Notes: generated by a model from the letters alone, not told the origin. 64,000 nt of DNA from Microvirga soli (GCF_016734765.1 NZ_JAERQE010000002.1:1-64000); one strand, 5' to 3'. Positions 27,142-36,005 are shown, counted from the first letter of the stretch. Made by a program: numbers and translations.

Positions 27142-27714
27142 ATGAGAACCTATTACGTGTTTCAGTCCAAGGCGGAGCCCGATCTGCGCGGATTTACCGA
27201 GACCGCCACGGGCGAGGCCCTGCCGGCCGATCTGGGACCCTGGACGCCGACCCAGGAGATCGGCCCCGATGAGGAGTGGAGCCTCGGCATCAGCCGCGCC
27301 ATCGTGGCGGCCGGAATCCTGGAGAACGGCTTCTATCTCTGGGGTCCCGTGAACCGCGCCACCTCGTCCCATCCGGTGATCGAAAGCGACCGGGTGGAGG
27401 GAACCGCCGTCTACGATCTGCACGCGCGGCAGATCGGCACGATCAAGCGTCTCCTGATCGAGAAGGTGAGCGGCCGCGTGCTCTATGTCGACGTGACCTT
27501 CGGGGGTTTTTTCGGGCTCGGCGTCCAGCACCACACGATCCCGTGGGACAAGCTGTCCTACGACAAGGAGCTCGAAGGCTACCGCACCGACGTGACCGAA
27601 GCCCAGGTTCAGGGAGCACCGGCCTTCTACGGCGACGATACGGTCTGGCCCGACCGCAGGCGCGAGCAGGAGATGCGAGATTACTGGCATGATGTTCCGC
27701 GAGGGCCGATCTGA
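27142..27714 (+). CDS. PRC-barrel domain protein
   Basis: ATG 27142 follows GGGGAGG and gives 190 residues. The first ~85 residues are unassigned; residues about 88-165 form a PRC-barrel (VEGTAVYDLHARQIGTIKRL, LYVDVTFGGFFGLGVQHHTI, then PWDKLSYD). PRC-barrels act in RNA processing, photosynthetic reaction centres and stress proteins, and soluble members are common in this order. The next small gene starts 32 bases later and may be co-transcribed. Confidence 0.8.
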   Translation: MRTYYVFQSKAEPDLRGFTETATGEALPADLGPWTPTQEIGPDEEWSLGISRAIVAAGILENGFYLWGPVNRATSSHPVIESDRVEGTAVYDLHARQIGTIKRLLIEKVSGRVLYVDVTFGGFFGLGVQHHTIPWDKLSYDKELEGYRTDVTEAQVQGAPAFYGDDTVWPDRRREQEMRDYWHDVPRGPI

Positions 27715-27746
27715 CATCGCGGCTGCATCACACCCCGGAGGATTCC

Positions 27747-27944
27747 ATGATCGCGCACATGTTCAAAGTCGGCGAAGTCGTCAGGCCTCATCCGTCCTGC
27801 CGCGTTCTTCCGCACGACGTTTTCAGAATCCTGCGCCTGCTTCCGGCAACAGCAGGCGGCGTGCCGCTCTACTGCATCAAGAGCGAGACGGAGATGATCG
27901 AACGCGTCGTCGAGCAGAACGCCATCGAGGCTGCGCCGCGTTGA
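27747..27944 (+). CDS. Small conserved hypothetical protein (Hyphomicrobiales type)
   Basis: The 65-residue protein has an ideal ribosome site (GGAGGATTCC before ATG). FKVGEVVRP, FRILRLLPATAGGVPLYCIK and MIERVVEQNAIE match a pattern seen in ~60-residue proteins common in Hyphomicrobiales, with a small beta-rich fold and unknown role. It lies after the PRC-barrel gene and before a terminator. Confidence 0.75.
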   Translation: MIAHMFKVGEVVRPHPSCRVLPHDVFRILRLLPATAGGVPLYCIKSETEMIERVVEQNAIEAAPR

Positions 27945-28028
27945 TGGAATGCAAGTAAAGCGTCGGGAACCGGCGCGAGGCTTGGCCGTTGTCCTCTCGA
28001 ATCCCTTCGTTCCCTCTGGCAACTCGAC

Positions 28029-28062
28029 GGCCTGACGGTTGATCCGCTCAGGCCTTTTCTTT
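28029..28062 (+). terminator. Rho-independent terminator after the small conserved gene
   Basis: Arms GGCCTGA (28029-28035) and TCAGGCC (28048-28054) with a 12-base loop are followed directly by TTTTCTTTG. It ends the rightward transcript from the PRC-barrel gene region. Confidence 0.65.
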
Positions 28063-28102
28063 GTCGTGCCGGATCGTCTCGTCTCTCGACGAGCACGTCG
28101 AG

Positions 28103-28810
28103 CTAGGCGGCTTGGTGAGTAATCGCCGGCGTCATCATGCGCCCGCGATTGATCAGGGTGGCCGCGCAGGTGGCGAGCGAGAGGGCGGCTCGATCTGAGC
28201 GCCTTGTCTGCAGGCAGATCACATAAAGCCGCATCACTTCGACCGTGACATAGTGGAATGCCACATCGGACCCTCGCGCGAGCTTCATGCGTCGGGAGGC
28301 GGTGTCGAGCTTGTCGAGGTAGAGGGCCTGTTCGGTCTGCGGCTCCGCGAGGAAGCCGCTCAAGCCTTCGAAGGTATCCTCGAAATGGGCCCACAGGAGC
28401 GCCAGGTTCTTGGCGGCCTTGTCCTGCTGGTCGGGCGCGAGGGTTTTGAACTCTCCCAGGAGATTCCAGATCGGATCCTGCTCCAGGGCCTCTTCCTCTA
28501 CGCTCTTCACGAGCGGAACGAAGGGAAGCAGGGTCCTGGCGTTCGAAATCAAGATGGGACGATAGCGGTCCCATTCGGCAAACACTTTCGGAAGCACGAT
28601 CAGCGCGGTGGCCAGAGCCGTCTGATCGACGGCCCTGCCGATCCGGTGAAGCACCGGACGCGCCGCAGCCCCATAGTGCTCCACGATGCGCCAGCGCAGA
28701 TGGCACAACCTGTAGACCTGTTCGAGCTTTTCGATGAGCTCATGGCGCGATTGATCGGCAGCGGACCAGGGAAAGGTGAAATCGGTTTGATGCTGAGGCG
28801 AAGAGCTCAT
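28103..28810 (-). CDS. Hypothetical protein, helical, unknown function
   Basis: The 235-residue frame starts at ATG 28810. The composition suggests a largely alpha-helical soluble protein (e.g. RHELIEKLEQVYRLCHLRW, DKLDTASRRMKLARGSDVAF). No signal peptide, enzyme motif or known family is recognised; a weak hydrophobic segment (about 62-75) is not clearly a membrane helix. It stands alone on the minus strand at the edge of the accessory region. Confidence 0.6.
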   Translation of the reverse strand: MSSSPQHQTDFTFPWSAADQSRHELIEKLEQVYRLCHLRWRIVEHYGAAARPVLHRIGRAVDQTALATALIVLPKVFAEWDRYRPILISNARTLLPFVPLVKSVEEEALEQDPIWNLLGEFKTLAPDQQDKAAKNLALLWAHFEDTFEGLSGFLAEPQTEQALYLDKLDTASRRMKLARGSDVAFHYVTVEVMRLYVICLQTRRSDRAALSLATCAATLINRGRMMTPAITHQAA

Positions 28811-29149
28811 GAGGCTGACGATTCGATCCGCAAATCACTTGGGTAGGCGCAGGTCAGCTCATACAGGGTCAATCGCGGCAACTTTGAGGCTCCGGCACCG
28901 GAATAGGACCATTGAAGAAAGCCAAGCGAACTTGCCACACCGCAAGGGAGATGCGCGCCATTCACGTACGAAAGTCGCTACGAGAAAGACGCGCTGTATC
29001 GTTCGTTTATTTCCTGCCTCGCTCTTGAACGCCGATTGGTCATGCTTAACTGTCAAACAGACCCCTGATCCGGGACCCTCTGACGCAAGAAGCGGTGGCG
29101 CTTGCGTGATGTCGGATCGCTTCGATCCGGCTACCGCACAGAGGCAATC
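28811..29149. other. Gene-free stretch with short hairpins
   Basis: No convincing coding frame is seen over these 339 bases. Near its right end there is a hairpin CGGATCG (29113-29119) / CGATCCG (29123-29129), about 20 bases before the next start codon, and the pair ACGCAAG / CTTGCGT a little to the left. These may belong to the leader of the gene at 29150. Composition is slightly more AT-rich than the neighbours. Confidence 0.4.
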
Positions 29150-29455
29150 ATGTTTCAAGAATTCTTGGCTTCCCTCGTCGGCCTGCTGATCGTCGATCCG
29201 CTGCAGGCGGAAATGAGCGAGCGTCTGGCGCAGGTGCGTGCGCCTCAGGCCGTGATCGCCGATGTGAGAACCTGCGCCGAGGCCTCGCTGCCGGGGCTCG
29301 CGCAACGTGCTATGGCCGAGCCTCTCTGGGTCGTGACCACAGCCCTCAATGTCTGGAACGGCCAGACCCAGCCTGAAAGCATCCTCGGCAACACTCCTCA
29401 ATGCAATGCAGCGCTCAAATCGGCGCGTGTCTACCTGGAGAGCCGCGGGGCGTGA
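29150..29455 (+). CDS. Hypothetical small protein, full-length copy of a duplicated gene
   Basis: ATG 29150 follows AGAGG and gives 101 residues. The start (MFQEFLASLVGLLIVDPLQA) may be a weak signal peptide or membrane anchor; the rest has two cysteines (RTCAEAS, TPQCNAAL), which could pair if exported. No family is recognised. The 3' two-thirds (29252-29450) recur at 31011-31209 with about 92% identity by my count, beyond the phospholipase gene. The stop lies 3 bases from the convergent phospholipase stop. Confidence 0.6.
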   Translation: MFQEFLASLVGLLIVDPLQAEMSERLAQVRAPQAVIADVRTCAEASLPGLAQRAMAEPLWVVTTALNVWNGQTQPESILGNTPQCNAALKSARVYLESRGA

Positions 29456-29458
29456 TGC

Positions 29459-30907
29459 TCATCCCCTGAAGATGGGCAGGTGAGGCCGGGACAGGGCATC
29501 CCAGAGGGAGCGCGGGCGCTCCGGATCGAGGAGTTCGTGATCCGCCAGCGCCTTCTCTGCATCGTTGATGGATGGTGGATCGAACGGCCGAAGAGAGCGC
29601 CCGGATCCCGAGAGTTCCTCGATTGCTGCAATCAGCGAACCTCGCTCGGCCATGGTGGCCGAGACCTGCTTCGGCGACGTGCCCAAATGCTCTGCCAGCA
29701 GCCGAGCCCGAAAGCTCCTGATCGCGTGGGCGATGTGCGTGTCGTCATCCGTCTCGAGAGCGAGGTCGCACTCGGTGTCGTAGCCCATCGAGCGGTTGTT
29801 CAGGTTGGATGATCCCACCCGCAGCAGCCGGTCGTCCATGATCATGATCTTGGCGTGAACATAGATCGGCTGCTCGCCCTCGGTGACCGGCGTGTAAACC
29901 CGCAGGCGCCCGAAGCGGTCGCGGCGCCGGAGCATGGCCAGGAGACGAGCCCGCGCCGAGCCCATGGCCTCCTCCTCGAGCCAGCCTTCAGCCGATGCAG
30001 GGTTGACGATCACGAACTCGGGTCCGTCCGGCTCCTCCAAGCGTCGGGCAATGGCCTCCGCGACGGCACGCGAGGCGAAGTATTGGCTCTCGAAGTAAAT
30101 GCTTCGGCGCGCGGCTGCGATTGCGGCGAGGTACAGCGCTTCGATCTCGCGCACCTCTGCCTGATTGTCGTAGGCCGGGATGGTCCGGGCGATCGCGACC
30201 GCCACATCGGCCATATCGACGGGCAGTCCGTCGGGCCAGGGATCCGAGCCGGCAGGCGGTGGTGTCAGGACTTCTCCCGAGGCTTGCTTCCACCGCTCAC
30301 GGGCATGATCGCCCAGAGCCTTGGCGGCCGCACCGCTGACGGCCGTGGTGGCGTCATGCCATGGCCCATAGGCACGCCGCGTGAAGGGGCGGCGGCGACG
30401 GGGATCGTCATCGCGGTGCTCCGACGTATCCCACCGGTCGCCTGTCATGTCGATGCCGCCGCAGAACGCGACAGCGTCGTCGATCACGACGATCTTGTGG
30501 TGGTGCGCCGCCCCGCGCGGATGGACGCCATCCAGCTTGAAGGTGATGCGCTCATGCATGGCCCATTGAGCCACCCGGAAGAGCGTCGTGCCCCGCCACA
30601 GGGACTTCACCATGCCGAGGTCCCATTTCAGGATATTGACGTGAAGGTCAGGCTTGGTTTCGACGAGCCATGTCAGGAACGCCCCCAGGTGCTGGGGATG
30701 CTCGTCTGTCCCGTCGGTTGGGTCGAGATCGATCCGGGTATCGAAATCCCACCCGATCATGAGAATGGAATGCTGCGCCTTGAGCATGGCCGATTGAGCG
30801 GCCCGGAAGTAGTCGGCGGCATCGACGATGAGGGCAACGCGGTCAGCCTGCTCGATCCGCCAGCATGTATGACCGGGCCGCAACACTTGCACCGCTACTC
30901 TCTCCAT
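29459..30907 (-). CDS. Phospholipase D-family protein (cardiolipin synthase-like)
   Basis: The 482-residue protein carries two complete HKD motifs: H136/K138/D143 in AAHHHKIVVIDD and a second around 350 in YVHAKIMIMDDRLLRVGSSNLNNRS. Both halves are needed for one active site using a phosphohistidine intermediate. No signal peptide or membrane helix is seen, so it is probably cytosolic or peripheral. Possible activities are phospholipid hydrolysis or transphosphatidylation. The gene is bracketed by two copies of the same small-gene segment, suggesting it arrived or was rearranged together with that duplication. Confidence 0.88.
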   Translation of the reverse strand: MERVAVQVLRPGHTCWRIEQADRVALIVDAADYFRAAQSAMLKAQHSILMIGWDFDTRIDLDPTDGTDEHPQHLGAFLTWLVETKPDLHVNILKWDLGMVKSLWRGTTLFRVAQWAMHERITFKLDGVHPRGAAHHHKIVVIDDAVAFCGGIDMTGDRWDTSEHRDDDPRRRRPFTRRAYGPWHDATTAVSGAAAKALGDHARERWKQASGEVLTPPPAGSDPWPDGLPVDMADVAVAIARTIPAYDNQAEVREIEALYLAAIAAARRSIYFESQYFASRAVAEAIARRLEEPDGPEFVIVNPASAEGWLEEEAMGSARARLLAMLRRRDRFGRLRVYTPVTEGEQPIYVHAKIMIMDDRLLRVGSSNLNNRSMGYDTECDLALETDDDTHIAHAIRSFRARLLAEHLGTSPKQVSATMAERGSLIAAIEELSGSGRSLRPFDPPSINDAEKALADHELLDPERPRSLWDALSRPHLPIFRG

Positions 30908-31010
30908 CGCCCCCGCCCGGCACGTTTGGCCGCTCAGAGCGAGCGTGGCCTCCTCAAGGGTATCTTGGCTTTAAACCGGATGCAGTCACCCGAGGTTCCG
31001 CAGGCAATCC

Positions 31011-31217
31011 GTGATCGCGGATGTGAGAACCTGCGCCGAGGCCTCACTGCCGGGGCTGGCCAAGCGCGCCACGGCCGAGCCTCTCTGGGTCGTGACCACA
31101 GCTCTCAATGTCTGGACCGGCCAGACCCAGTCTGAGAGCATCATCGGCAACACTCCTCAATGCGATGCTGCGCTCAAATCGGCGCGTGTCTACCTGGAGA
31201 GCCGCGGGCGCGAGTGA
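31011..31217 (+). pseudogene. Truncated duplicate of the small gene at 29150
   Basis: Bases 31011-31209 align without gaps to 29252-29450 (16 mismatches counted over 199 bases). The frame stays open to TGA 31217, but the first ~34 codons, the start codon and the ribosome site of the full copy are absent. Most differences are at third codon positions, hinting that the sequence was under selection for part of its history. A GTG at 31011 could in principle start a 68-residue product. Confidence 0.6.
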
Positions 31218-31267
31218 ACAGGTGACAAGTCGATCCCGCGCTCCTGCGGGACCGATGTGAAGGCTAA

Positions 31268-31316
31268 AGCATCGGACCCAAAAGTGGACTTGCACTTTTG
31301 GGACCAATCCGATGCT
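31268..31316. repeat. Dispersed intergenic palindrome (CATCGGACCCAAAAGTG type)
   Basis: Nested perfect arms: AGCATCGGA (31268-31276) with TCCGATGCT (31308-31316), and CCCAAAAGTG (31277-31286) with CACTTTTGGG (31293-31302), around a 6-base loop. This palindrome is known to recur in many genomes of the order as a REP-like unit. It lies beside the truncated duplicate. Confidence 0.75.
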
Positions 31317-31363
31317 CTAGGGAAGAGGTCCAGCCGCTTTACCCGAGGCGAGCAGACTACTCG

Positions 31364-31684
31364 TCAGTGCGCGATTGCCGAACTCCCTTCGCCCGGTAAG
31401 GCAGAACTGGCGACTGTTGATGGGATCGGATCCATCTTATGAGCTGATGGACGTGCCACGTGCGTCGGCTCGAAAGCCTGCATGAACTGCGGCCGGTTGC
31501 GCAGATCCATCAATCCACGCAGTTCCGTGGCCGGCAAATCCATCGGCTTCGCATCCCGCCAGCGTCTACGAAGCCTAGGCTTCTGTGAGAACAGCCGCCA
31601 GGCGCTCTCAACCTCTTCCTCAACCTGTAAAATGATGCGTCCGGAAAAAGATTTCCGAAGATTAAAACGCCCCGTCAGAGCCAT
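31364..31684 (-). CDS. Small hypothetical protein of a Hyphomicrobiales family
   Basis: ATG 31684 after AAAGGA gives 106 residues. The core TGRFNLRKSFSGRIILQVEE, RRRWRDAKPMDL and ATELRGLMDLRNRPQFM resembles short basic proteins I recall from Bradyrhizobium and Methylobacterium-like genomes, usually as isolated genes of unknown function. The last ~30 residues look non-conserved and may reflect a shifted stop. A longer start at 31735 is possible but lacks a ribosome site. Confidence 0.6.
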   Translation of the reverse strand: MALTGRFNLRKSFSGRIILQVEEEVESAWRLFSQKPRLRRRWRDAKPMDLPATELRGLMDLRNRPQFMQAFEPTHVARPSAHKMDPIPSTVASSALPGEGSSAIAH

Positions 31685-31933
31685 TGTTATGTCCTTTGAT
31701 CTGGATCTTTGACCCAGAAGGACTATTAGCAACATAGTATCGACAAAGCCTTAAGACACAAGGTAAACGCCGCAGATTGGGGCAATATGGCAGACCCCTC
31801 TCCCGCTGTTCCGAGACGGCCCCGCAACCCGAGCCCAATCGAACGCTGCTCAAGCCGCATCATTGGCGAGCGTGTACGACGCCGTGTTGCAGGAATCTTG
31901 GGATCGCAGAATAATTAAACAGGATCAAAGGCT

Positions 31934-32009
31934 TGGTGGAGCTGAGGGGAATCGAACCCCTGACCTCTGCAGTGCGATTGCAGCGCTCTCCCATCTGAGC
32001 TACAGCCCC
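31934..32009 (-). tRNA. tRNA-Ala (anticodon CGC)
   Basis: The minus strand reads GGGGCTGTAGCTCAG at the 5' end and ends GCTCCACCA, 76 bases with encoded CCA. Acceptor stem GGGGCTG/CAGCTCC (one G-T), D arm GCTC/GAGC, anticodon stem CTGCA/TGCAG with loop ATCGCAC (anticodon CGC) and T arm AGGGG/CCCCT with TTCGATT all fold. It reads the GCG codon, frequent in this GC-rich genome. Confidence 0.97.
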
Positions 32010-32190
32010 GGTCGATTGAATCGAGCCAAGTGGCGCAAGATTTAGGCCCGCTGGCTTTGGTCTGTCAATCGGCCGGAGAGGGGGCTCCAGAACCCCGGGA
32101 GCGGCATGGGGCGGCTTGTGAAGCGGTTATGGGTTGTTCAGCCCCGCTTCAATCGTTACATGAGCAGCGCCGATCCCTGACAGGTTTCCC

Positions 32191-32481
32191 ATGCGCGCGC
32201 TCCTCAATGTCATTCTGCTGGCTCTCCAGCTCTACACCTACCTCATCATCGCCTCGGCGATCCTGAGCTGGCTGGTGGCCTTCAACGTAGTCAACACCCG
32301 CAACGATTTCGTCCGCTCGATCTGGAATTTCCTCGATGCGGTGACCCAGCCTGTACTGCGGCCGATCCGGAACATCCTGCCCAATCTGGGTGGCGTCGAC
32401 ATCTCGCCCATCATCCTGATCCTGCTGATCATTTTCATCCAGAACCTGATCATCGACTACCTGATGCCGATCGCCTTCTAA
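32191..32481 (+). CDS. YggT-family membrane protein
   Basis: The 96-residue protein has two membrane helices (about 5-30 and 70-93) around [27 protein letters not shown], the YggT signature. YggT proteins help osmotic-shock survival and membrane or division organisation in several bacteria; the exact role here is unknown. It heads the run yggT-DUF167-folD, with 12 bases or an overlap between genes, which is a common order in alphaproteobacteria. Confidence 0.93.
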   Translation: MRALLNVILLALQLYTYLIIASAILSWLVAFNVVNTRNDFVRSIWNFLDAVTQPVLRPIRNILPNLGGVDISPIILILLIIFIQNLIIDYLMPIAF

Positions 32482-32493
32482 GGCGGCGGAGTG

Positions 32494-32811
32494 ATGCCCT
32501 GGCGCGTCCGGCCCGACGGCCTGGAGGTTCGGGTGCGCGTGACGCCTAAGGGCGGGCGGGATGCCATCGACGGCATCGAGACCCTGTCGGATGGCAGGCC
32601 GGTGCTGAAGGTCCGGGTCAGGGCGGTGCCGGAGGACGGGGCGGCGAACGAGGGCGTCCGGCGCCTGCTTGCCAAGGCGCTGAAGCGTCCGGCCTCGGCG
32701 GTGAGCCTGGAGGCGGGCGCCACCGCCCGGCTGAAGACCTTTGTGATTTCGGGCGAGGGGAGCGCACTGGCCGAAGCCCTTGCCACTGTTACAGGACAGG
32801 GAAGCCCATGA
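32494..32811 (+). CDS. DUF167 (YggU) family protein
   Basis: The 105-residue protein has [42 protein letters not shown] and [14 protein letters not shown], the full YggU/DUF167 pattern. The function is unknown. Translation may start at ATG 32494 or at the GTG just before it (32491). Its last four bases overlap the folD start (ATGA). Confidence 0.92.
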   Translation: MPWRVRPDGLEVRVRVTPKGGRDAIDGIETLSDGRPVLKVRVRAVPEDGAANEGVRRLLAKALKRPASAVSLEAGATARLKTFVISGEGSALAEALATVTGQGSP

Positions 32812-33710
32812 GCGCCACGATCATCGATGGAAAAGCCTATGCAGAAGGCCTGCGTGCCCGCATCGCCCGGGCCGTGAAGACTCTGGCCGGGCAAGGCGTC
32901 ATGCCGGGCCTTGCGGTGGTGATCGTCGGCGAGGACCCGGCAAGCCAGCTCTATGTGAAGAACAAGGCCCGCCAGACCGTCGAGGTGGGCATGCGCTCCT
33001 TCGAGCATGTGCTGCCCGCCTCCACGTCTCAAGCCGAGCTTCTCGACCTCGTCGCCCGGCTCAACGCCGATCCGGCGGTGGACGGCATCCTGGTGCAGCT
33101 GCCTCTCCCTAAGCAGATCGATGCCCAGAAGGTGATCGAGGCCATCGACCCTGCCAAGGACGTGGACGGCTTCCACCCGATCAATGCCGGCCGGCTCATG
33201 ACCGGCGTACCAGGCTTCGTCTCCTGCACGCCCCTGGGATGTCTGCTGCTGGCGCAATCGGTGCGCCGTGATCTCGCCGGGCTCAACGCCGTGGTGATCG
33301 GGCGCTCCAACATCGTCGGCAAACCCATGGCGCAGCTGCTCATCGGCCAGAGCTGCACGGTGACGGTGGCTCATTCGAAGACCCGCGACCTGCGCGATGT
33401 CTGCCGCAGCGCGGACATTCTCGTAGCCGCTGTCGGCCGGCCCGAAATGGTGCGCGGTGACTGGATCAAGCCCAGCGCCATCGTGATCGATGTGGGCATC
33501 AACCGGGTGCCGAACCCGGCTGCCGGCGAGGGCAAGACCCGGGTGGTGGGCGACGTGGCTTACGCGGAAGCGGCCGAAGTCGCTTCCGCCATTACGCCGG
33601 TGCCGGGCGGCGTCGGCCCCATGACCATCGCGTGCCTGCTGCGCAACACGCTGGAGGCAGCGTGCCTGCGCCGTGGTCTCACCATGCCGGCGGTGGATTT
33701 CGCCGCCTAG
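32808..33710 (+). CDS. folD: Bifunctional methylenetetrahydrofolate dehydrogenase/cyclohydrolase
   Basis: The 300-residue cytosolic enzyme interconverts 5,10-methylene-THF, 5,10-methenyl-THF and 10-formyl-THF. Catalytic Y49 and K53 lie in [12 protein letters not shown]; other signatures are [21 protein letters not shown], the nucleotide-binding [11 protein letters not shown] and [10 protein letters not shown] near the end. The length is normal. It is coupled to DUF167 by an ATGA overlap. Its stop codon abuts the stop of the convergent secreted-protein gene with no spacer. Confidence 0.97.
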   Translation: MSATIIDGKAYAEGLRARIARAVKTLAGQGVMPGLAVVIVGEDPASQLYVKNKARQTVEVGMRSFEHVLPASTSQAELLDLVARLNADPAVDGILVQLPLPKQIDAQKVIEAIDPAKDVDGFHPINAGRLMTGVPGFVSCTPLGCLLLAQSVRRDLAGLNAVVIGRSNIVGKPMAQLLIGQSCTVTVAHSKTRDLRDVCRSADILVAAVGRPEMVRGDWIKPSAIVIDVGINRVPNPAAGEGKTRVVGDVAYAEAAEVASAITPVPGGVGPMTIACLLRNTLEAACLRRGLTMPAVDFAA

Positions 33711-34379
33711 CTAATTGGCCGCGAAGCAGTAGAACAGGCCCGCGCCGCCGGTGCCGCGCAAGGCGTCCTGGCTGCAGCCGCCTCGCGTCGCATGCGACGA
33801 GTTCCAGGATTTGGCCGGCGGCGACTCGTCGAGACCCTGGCGGTCGTGATGGCCCGTCATGGCGGCGCCTTCGGTACCGCTCTTCGTCCAGTTGCCGCAG
33901 GTCATGTCCTCGTTGCCCGCAAAGGCCGTGCCGTCTGGCTGCGATCCGGTGAGGATGTCGTGCTGGTTCGGCTGGTCGCCGCGGCCCTTCACGGGCTCGC
34001 CTTTCTCGGTGAGCGCCGTCTGCTTGTTGAGGTTGTTGTTGGGTCCGTGCAGGTCCGCCACGTCCTTGGCGATCACGGTGCCCTTGGCGTTCTGCCAGGG
34101 CCCGCGGCCGATGCGGTCCTTGGCGTTGACGCCGTTCGCCCCCTGCGTCGAGAGATAGGCCCGCCACATCTTGCCGCGAATGCCGGCGGCTTCCGCCAGG
34201 GTTTCGCAATGCCGGTCGGCGCCATCCAGGCCGCCCAGATCCGCGCCTTTGCCGGATCCCACGCTGGTCACGAAGAAGCTCGTGTCGGCCGGGGCCGTCT
34301 GGGCTTGGGCGATGTCTGGTGAGGCCAGGGTCAGAAGGCCGATGAGGCCCAAGAGCGATACGCCGTCCATTCCACGCAT
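33711..34379 (-). CDS. Secreted protein of unknown function (lectin-like fold suspected)
   Basis: The 222-residue product has a signal peptide (about 1-27, ending AQAQ). The mature part contains FFVTSVGSGKGADLGGLDGAD, MWRAYLSTQG, MTCGNWTKSG, GHHDRQGL and a C-terminal GGAGLFYCFAAN. The order of these motifs and cysteines C58, C161, C202 and C218, which could form two disulfides, recalls C-type-lectin/endostatin-like periplasmic proteins found in proteobacteria. No catalytic motif is seen. The start is ATG 34379 or 34370. Confidence 0.7.
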   Translation of the reverse strand: MRGMDGVSLLGLIGLLTLASPDIAQAQTAPADTSFFVTSVGSGKGADLGGLDGADRHCETLAEAAGIRGKMWRAYLSTQGANGVNAKDRIGRGPWQNAKGTVIAKDVADLHGPNNNLNKQTALTEKGEPVKGRGDQPNQHDILTGSQPDGTAFAGNEDMTCGNWTKSGTEGAAMTGHHDRQGLDESPPAKSWNSSHATRGGCSQDALRGTGGAGLFYCFAAN

Positions 34380-34506
34380 TGTTTCCTCCGAAGGATGTGA
34401 AGACCCCCGGTCACAATGACACTTCTAATTCAGGAGTCATTCCCTCCTCACGCCGATGTGAGGAGCGGGACACCAAGCCATGAATGCCGCTCCGAGGTCT
34501 CCTGCC

Positions 34507-35394
34507 TCATGCACCCTGCCGCAAATGCTCCACCAGTTGCCTCGCCGAGGGGGCCAGGTCCTTCAGGGCCCGGATGCATAGGGTCAGATCGCGGGTGGCC
34601 CAGGGATCTTCCAGGTCGACGGTTCCGATCGCCATGGTGCGGGCGGCGCGGCGCGCCGTGGTCTCCGGCACAATGCCGAGGCCTACCCCCGCTTCCACCA
34701 TGCGGCAAACCGCATCGAAGCTGCGCAGCTGGACGCGCAGGCGAATGGGCTTGCCGGTGCGGCTGGCCTTGGCGGCGAGGAAGCGCTGGAGGGCGCTCGC
34801 CCGATCGAGGCCGACGAAATCGTGCTCCAGCACCTCCGTGAAGGAGATGCCCGGCCGAGCGGCGAGACCATGATCCTGCGGCACCACCAGGACAAAGCGG
34901 TCGCTGCGGAACGGATAGGTCTCGAGCTGTCCGGTATCGACAGTGCCGGCCACGATGCCGATGTCGCCTACGCCCTCGGCGATCAGCCCGACGATCTCGT
35001 CGCTGAGGCGCTCCTCCAGGTCGATGGAGACCTGCGGGTGCCCGGCGAGAAAGGCGCTCAGCGCCTCGGGCAGGAACTCGGTGAGGGCGTTGGTGTTGGA
35101 GAGGATCCTGATCTGGCCGGTGAGGCCGCCGGTATAGGAGCCCAGATCCTCCCGCAGGCGCTCGGCCCCGGCGAGCAGAGTGCGGGCGTGCTGGAGCAGG
35201 GTGCGGCCGGCCGGCGTCGGGGTCACGCCCGCCCGGGTGCGCAGGAGGAGGGGAGCCCCGAGGGACTTTTCCATGTTGCGGATGCGCGTGCTGGCGGCGG
35301 CCAACGCCAGATGGGCCCGCTCGGCCCCGTGGGTGATGCTGCCGGCCTCCACCACGTGGCGGAAGAGGCTCAGATCGGTCAGGTCGAATTGCAT
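34507..35394 (-). CDS. LysR-family transcriptional regulator
   Basis: The 295-residue protein has the LysR winged helix-turn-helix (about 1-60: LSLFRHVVEAGSITHGAERA) and a periplasmic-binding-protein-like effector domain (about 90-290). It is divergent from sdhC, with 203 bases between the starts, the usual geometry for control of the divergent operon, so it might regulate succinate dehydrogenase; LysR members next to sdh are not universal in the order, and its targets may lie elsewhere. Confidence 0.9.
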   Translation of the reverse strand: MQFDLTDLSLFRHVVEAGSITHGAERAHLALAAASTRIRNMEKSLGAPLLLRTRAGVTPTPAGRTLLQHARTLLAGAERLREDLGSYTGGLTGQIRILSNTNALTEFLPEALSAFLAGHPQVSIDLEERLSDEIVGLIAEGVGDIGIVAGTVDTGQLETYPFRSDRFVLVVPQDHGLAARPGISFTEVLEHDFVGLDRASALQRFLAAKASRTGKPIRLRVQLRSFDAVCRMVEAGVGLGIVPETTARRAARTMAIGTVDLEDPWATRDLTLCIRALKDLAPSARQLVEHLRQGA

Positions 35395-35597
35395 AGGTTT
35401 CCTTCGTCATTGGCGAAGGGAGATAAGAATAATTAAAAATTGTCCGTTAAGCGAGGGGCGCTATATCTTCGCGGCTGACGAAGTGTGCGCTTCTGTAGCC
35501 TGATTGGGCGGAAGGCGCATTGCGGTGTCGCCGCGCATCTTATACGAACCGTTCCAAACTAGGCGCGACCACCCGTCGCCGATCAGGAGTGAACACC

Positions 35598-35993
35598 ATG
35601 GCTGAGGCGAAAGTGGCCCCGAGGCCCTTGTCCCCCCATCTTCAGATTTACCGGTGGAGCTGGACGATGGCGATGTCCGTCGTGCACCGCATCACCGGCG
35701 TCGCCCTCTATGGCGGCATTGCTCTCTTCGCCGTCTGGCTCGTGGCGCTCGCCTCTGGGCCTAACGCCTTCGACAATGTGCAGTGGTTCTTCGGCTCGCC
35801 GATCGGGTACCTGGTCCTCTTCGGCTATACCTGGATCCTCATGCACCACATGCTGGGCGGCGTGCGCCACCTTGTGTGGGATTTCGGCCATGGCATGGAG
35901 GCGGCTCAGCGCATCAACATGGCCCGCTTCACCCTTGTCGGCTCGGTCGCGCTCACGCTGGCGATCTGGGTCGTCGCATTCATCGCGTTCTAA
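35598..35993 (+). CDS. sdhC: Succinate dehydrogenase cytochrome b556 subunit
   Basis: The 131-residue membrane anchor of complex II has three helices; SPHLQIYRWSWTMAMSVVHRITGVAL is the family opening and the helix 2 motif HHMLGGVRHLVWD carries the heme histidine. ATG 35598 follows AGGAG at a good distance; the in-frame upstream region is not conserved in type. It is the first gene of sdhCDAB. Confidence 0.96.
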   Translation: MAEAKVAPRPLSPHLQIYRWSWTMAMSVVHRITGVALYGGIALFAVWLVALASGPNAFDNVQWFFGSPIGYLVLFGYTWILMHHMLGGVRHLVWDFGHGMEAAQRINMARFTLVGSVALTLAIWVVAFIAF

Positions 35994-36005
35994 GGAGACC
36001 GGACA

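Noticed and set aside
27000-31933. Genomic island integrated at tRNA-Ala
   Set aside because: The region next to the tRNA 3' end is accessory in content, but no integrase and no repeat of the tRNA 3' end were found.
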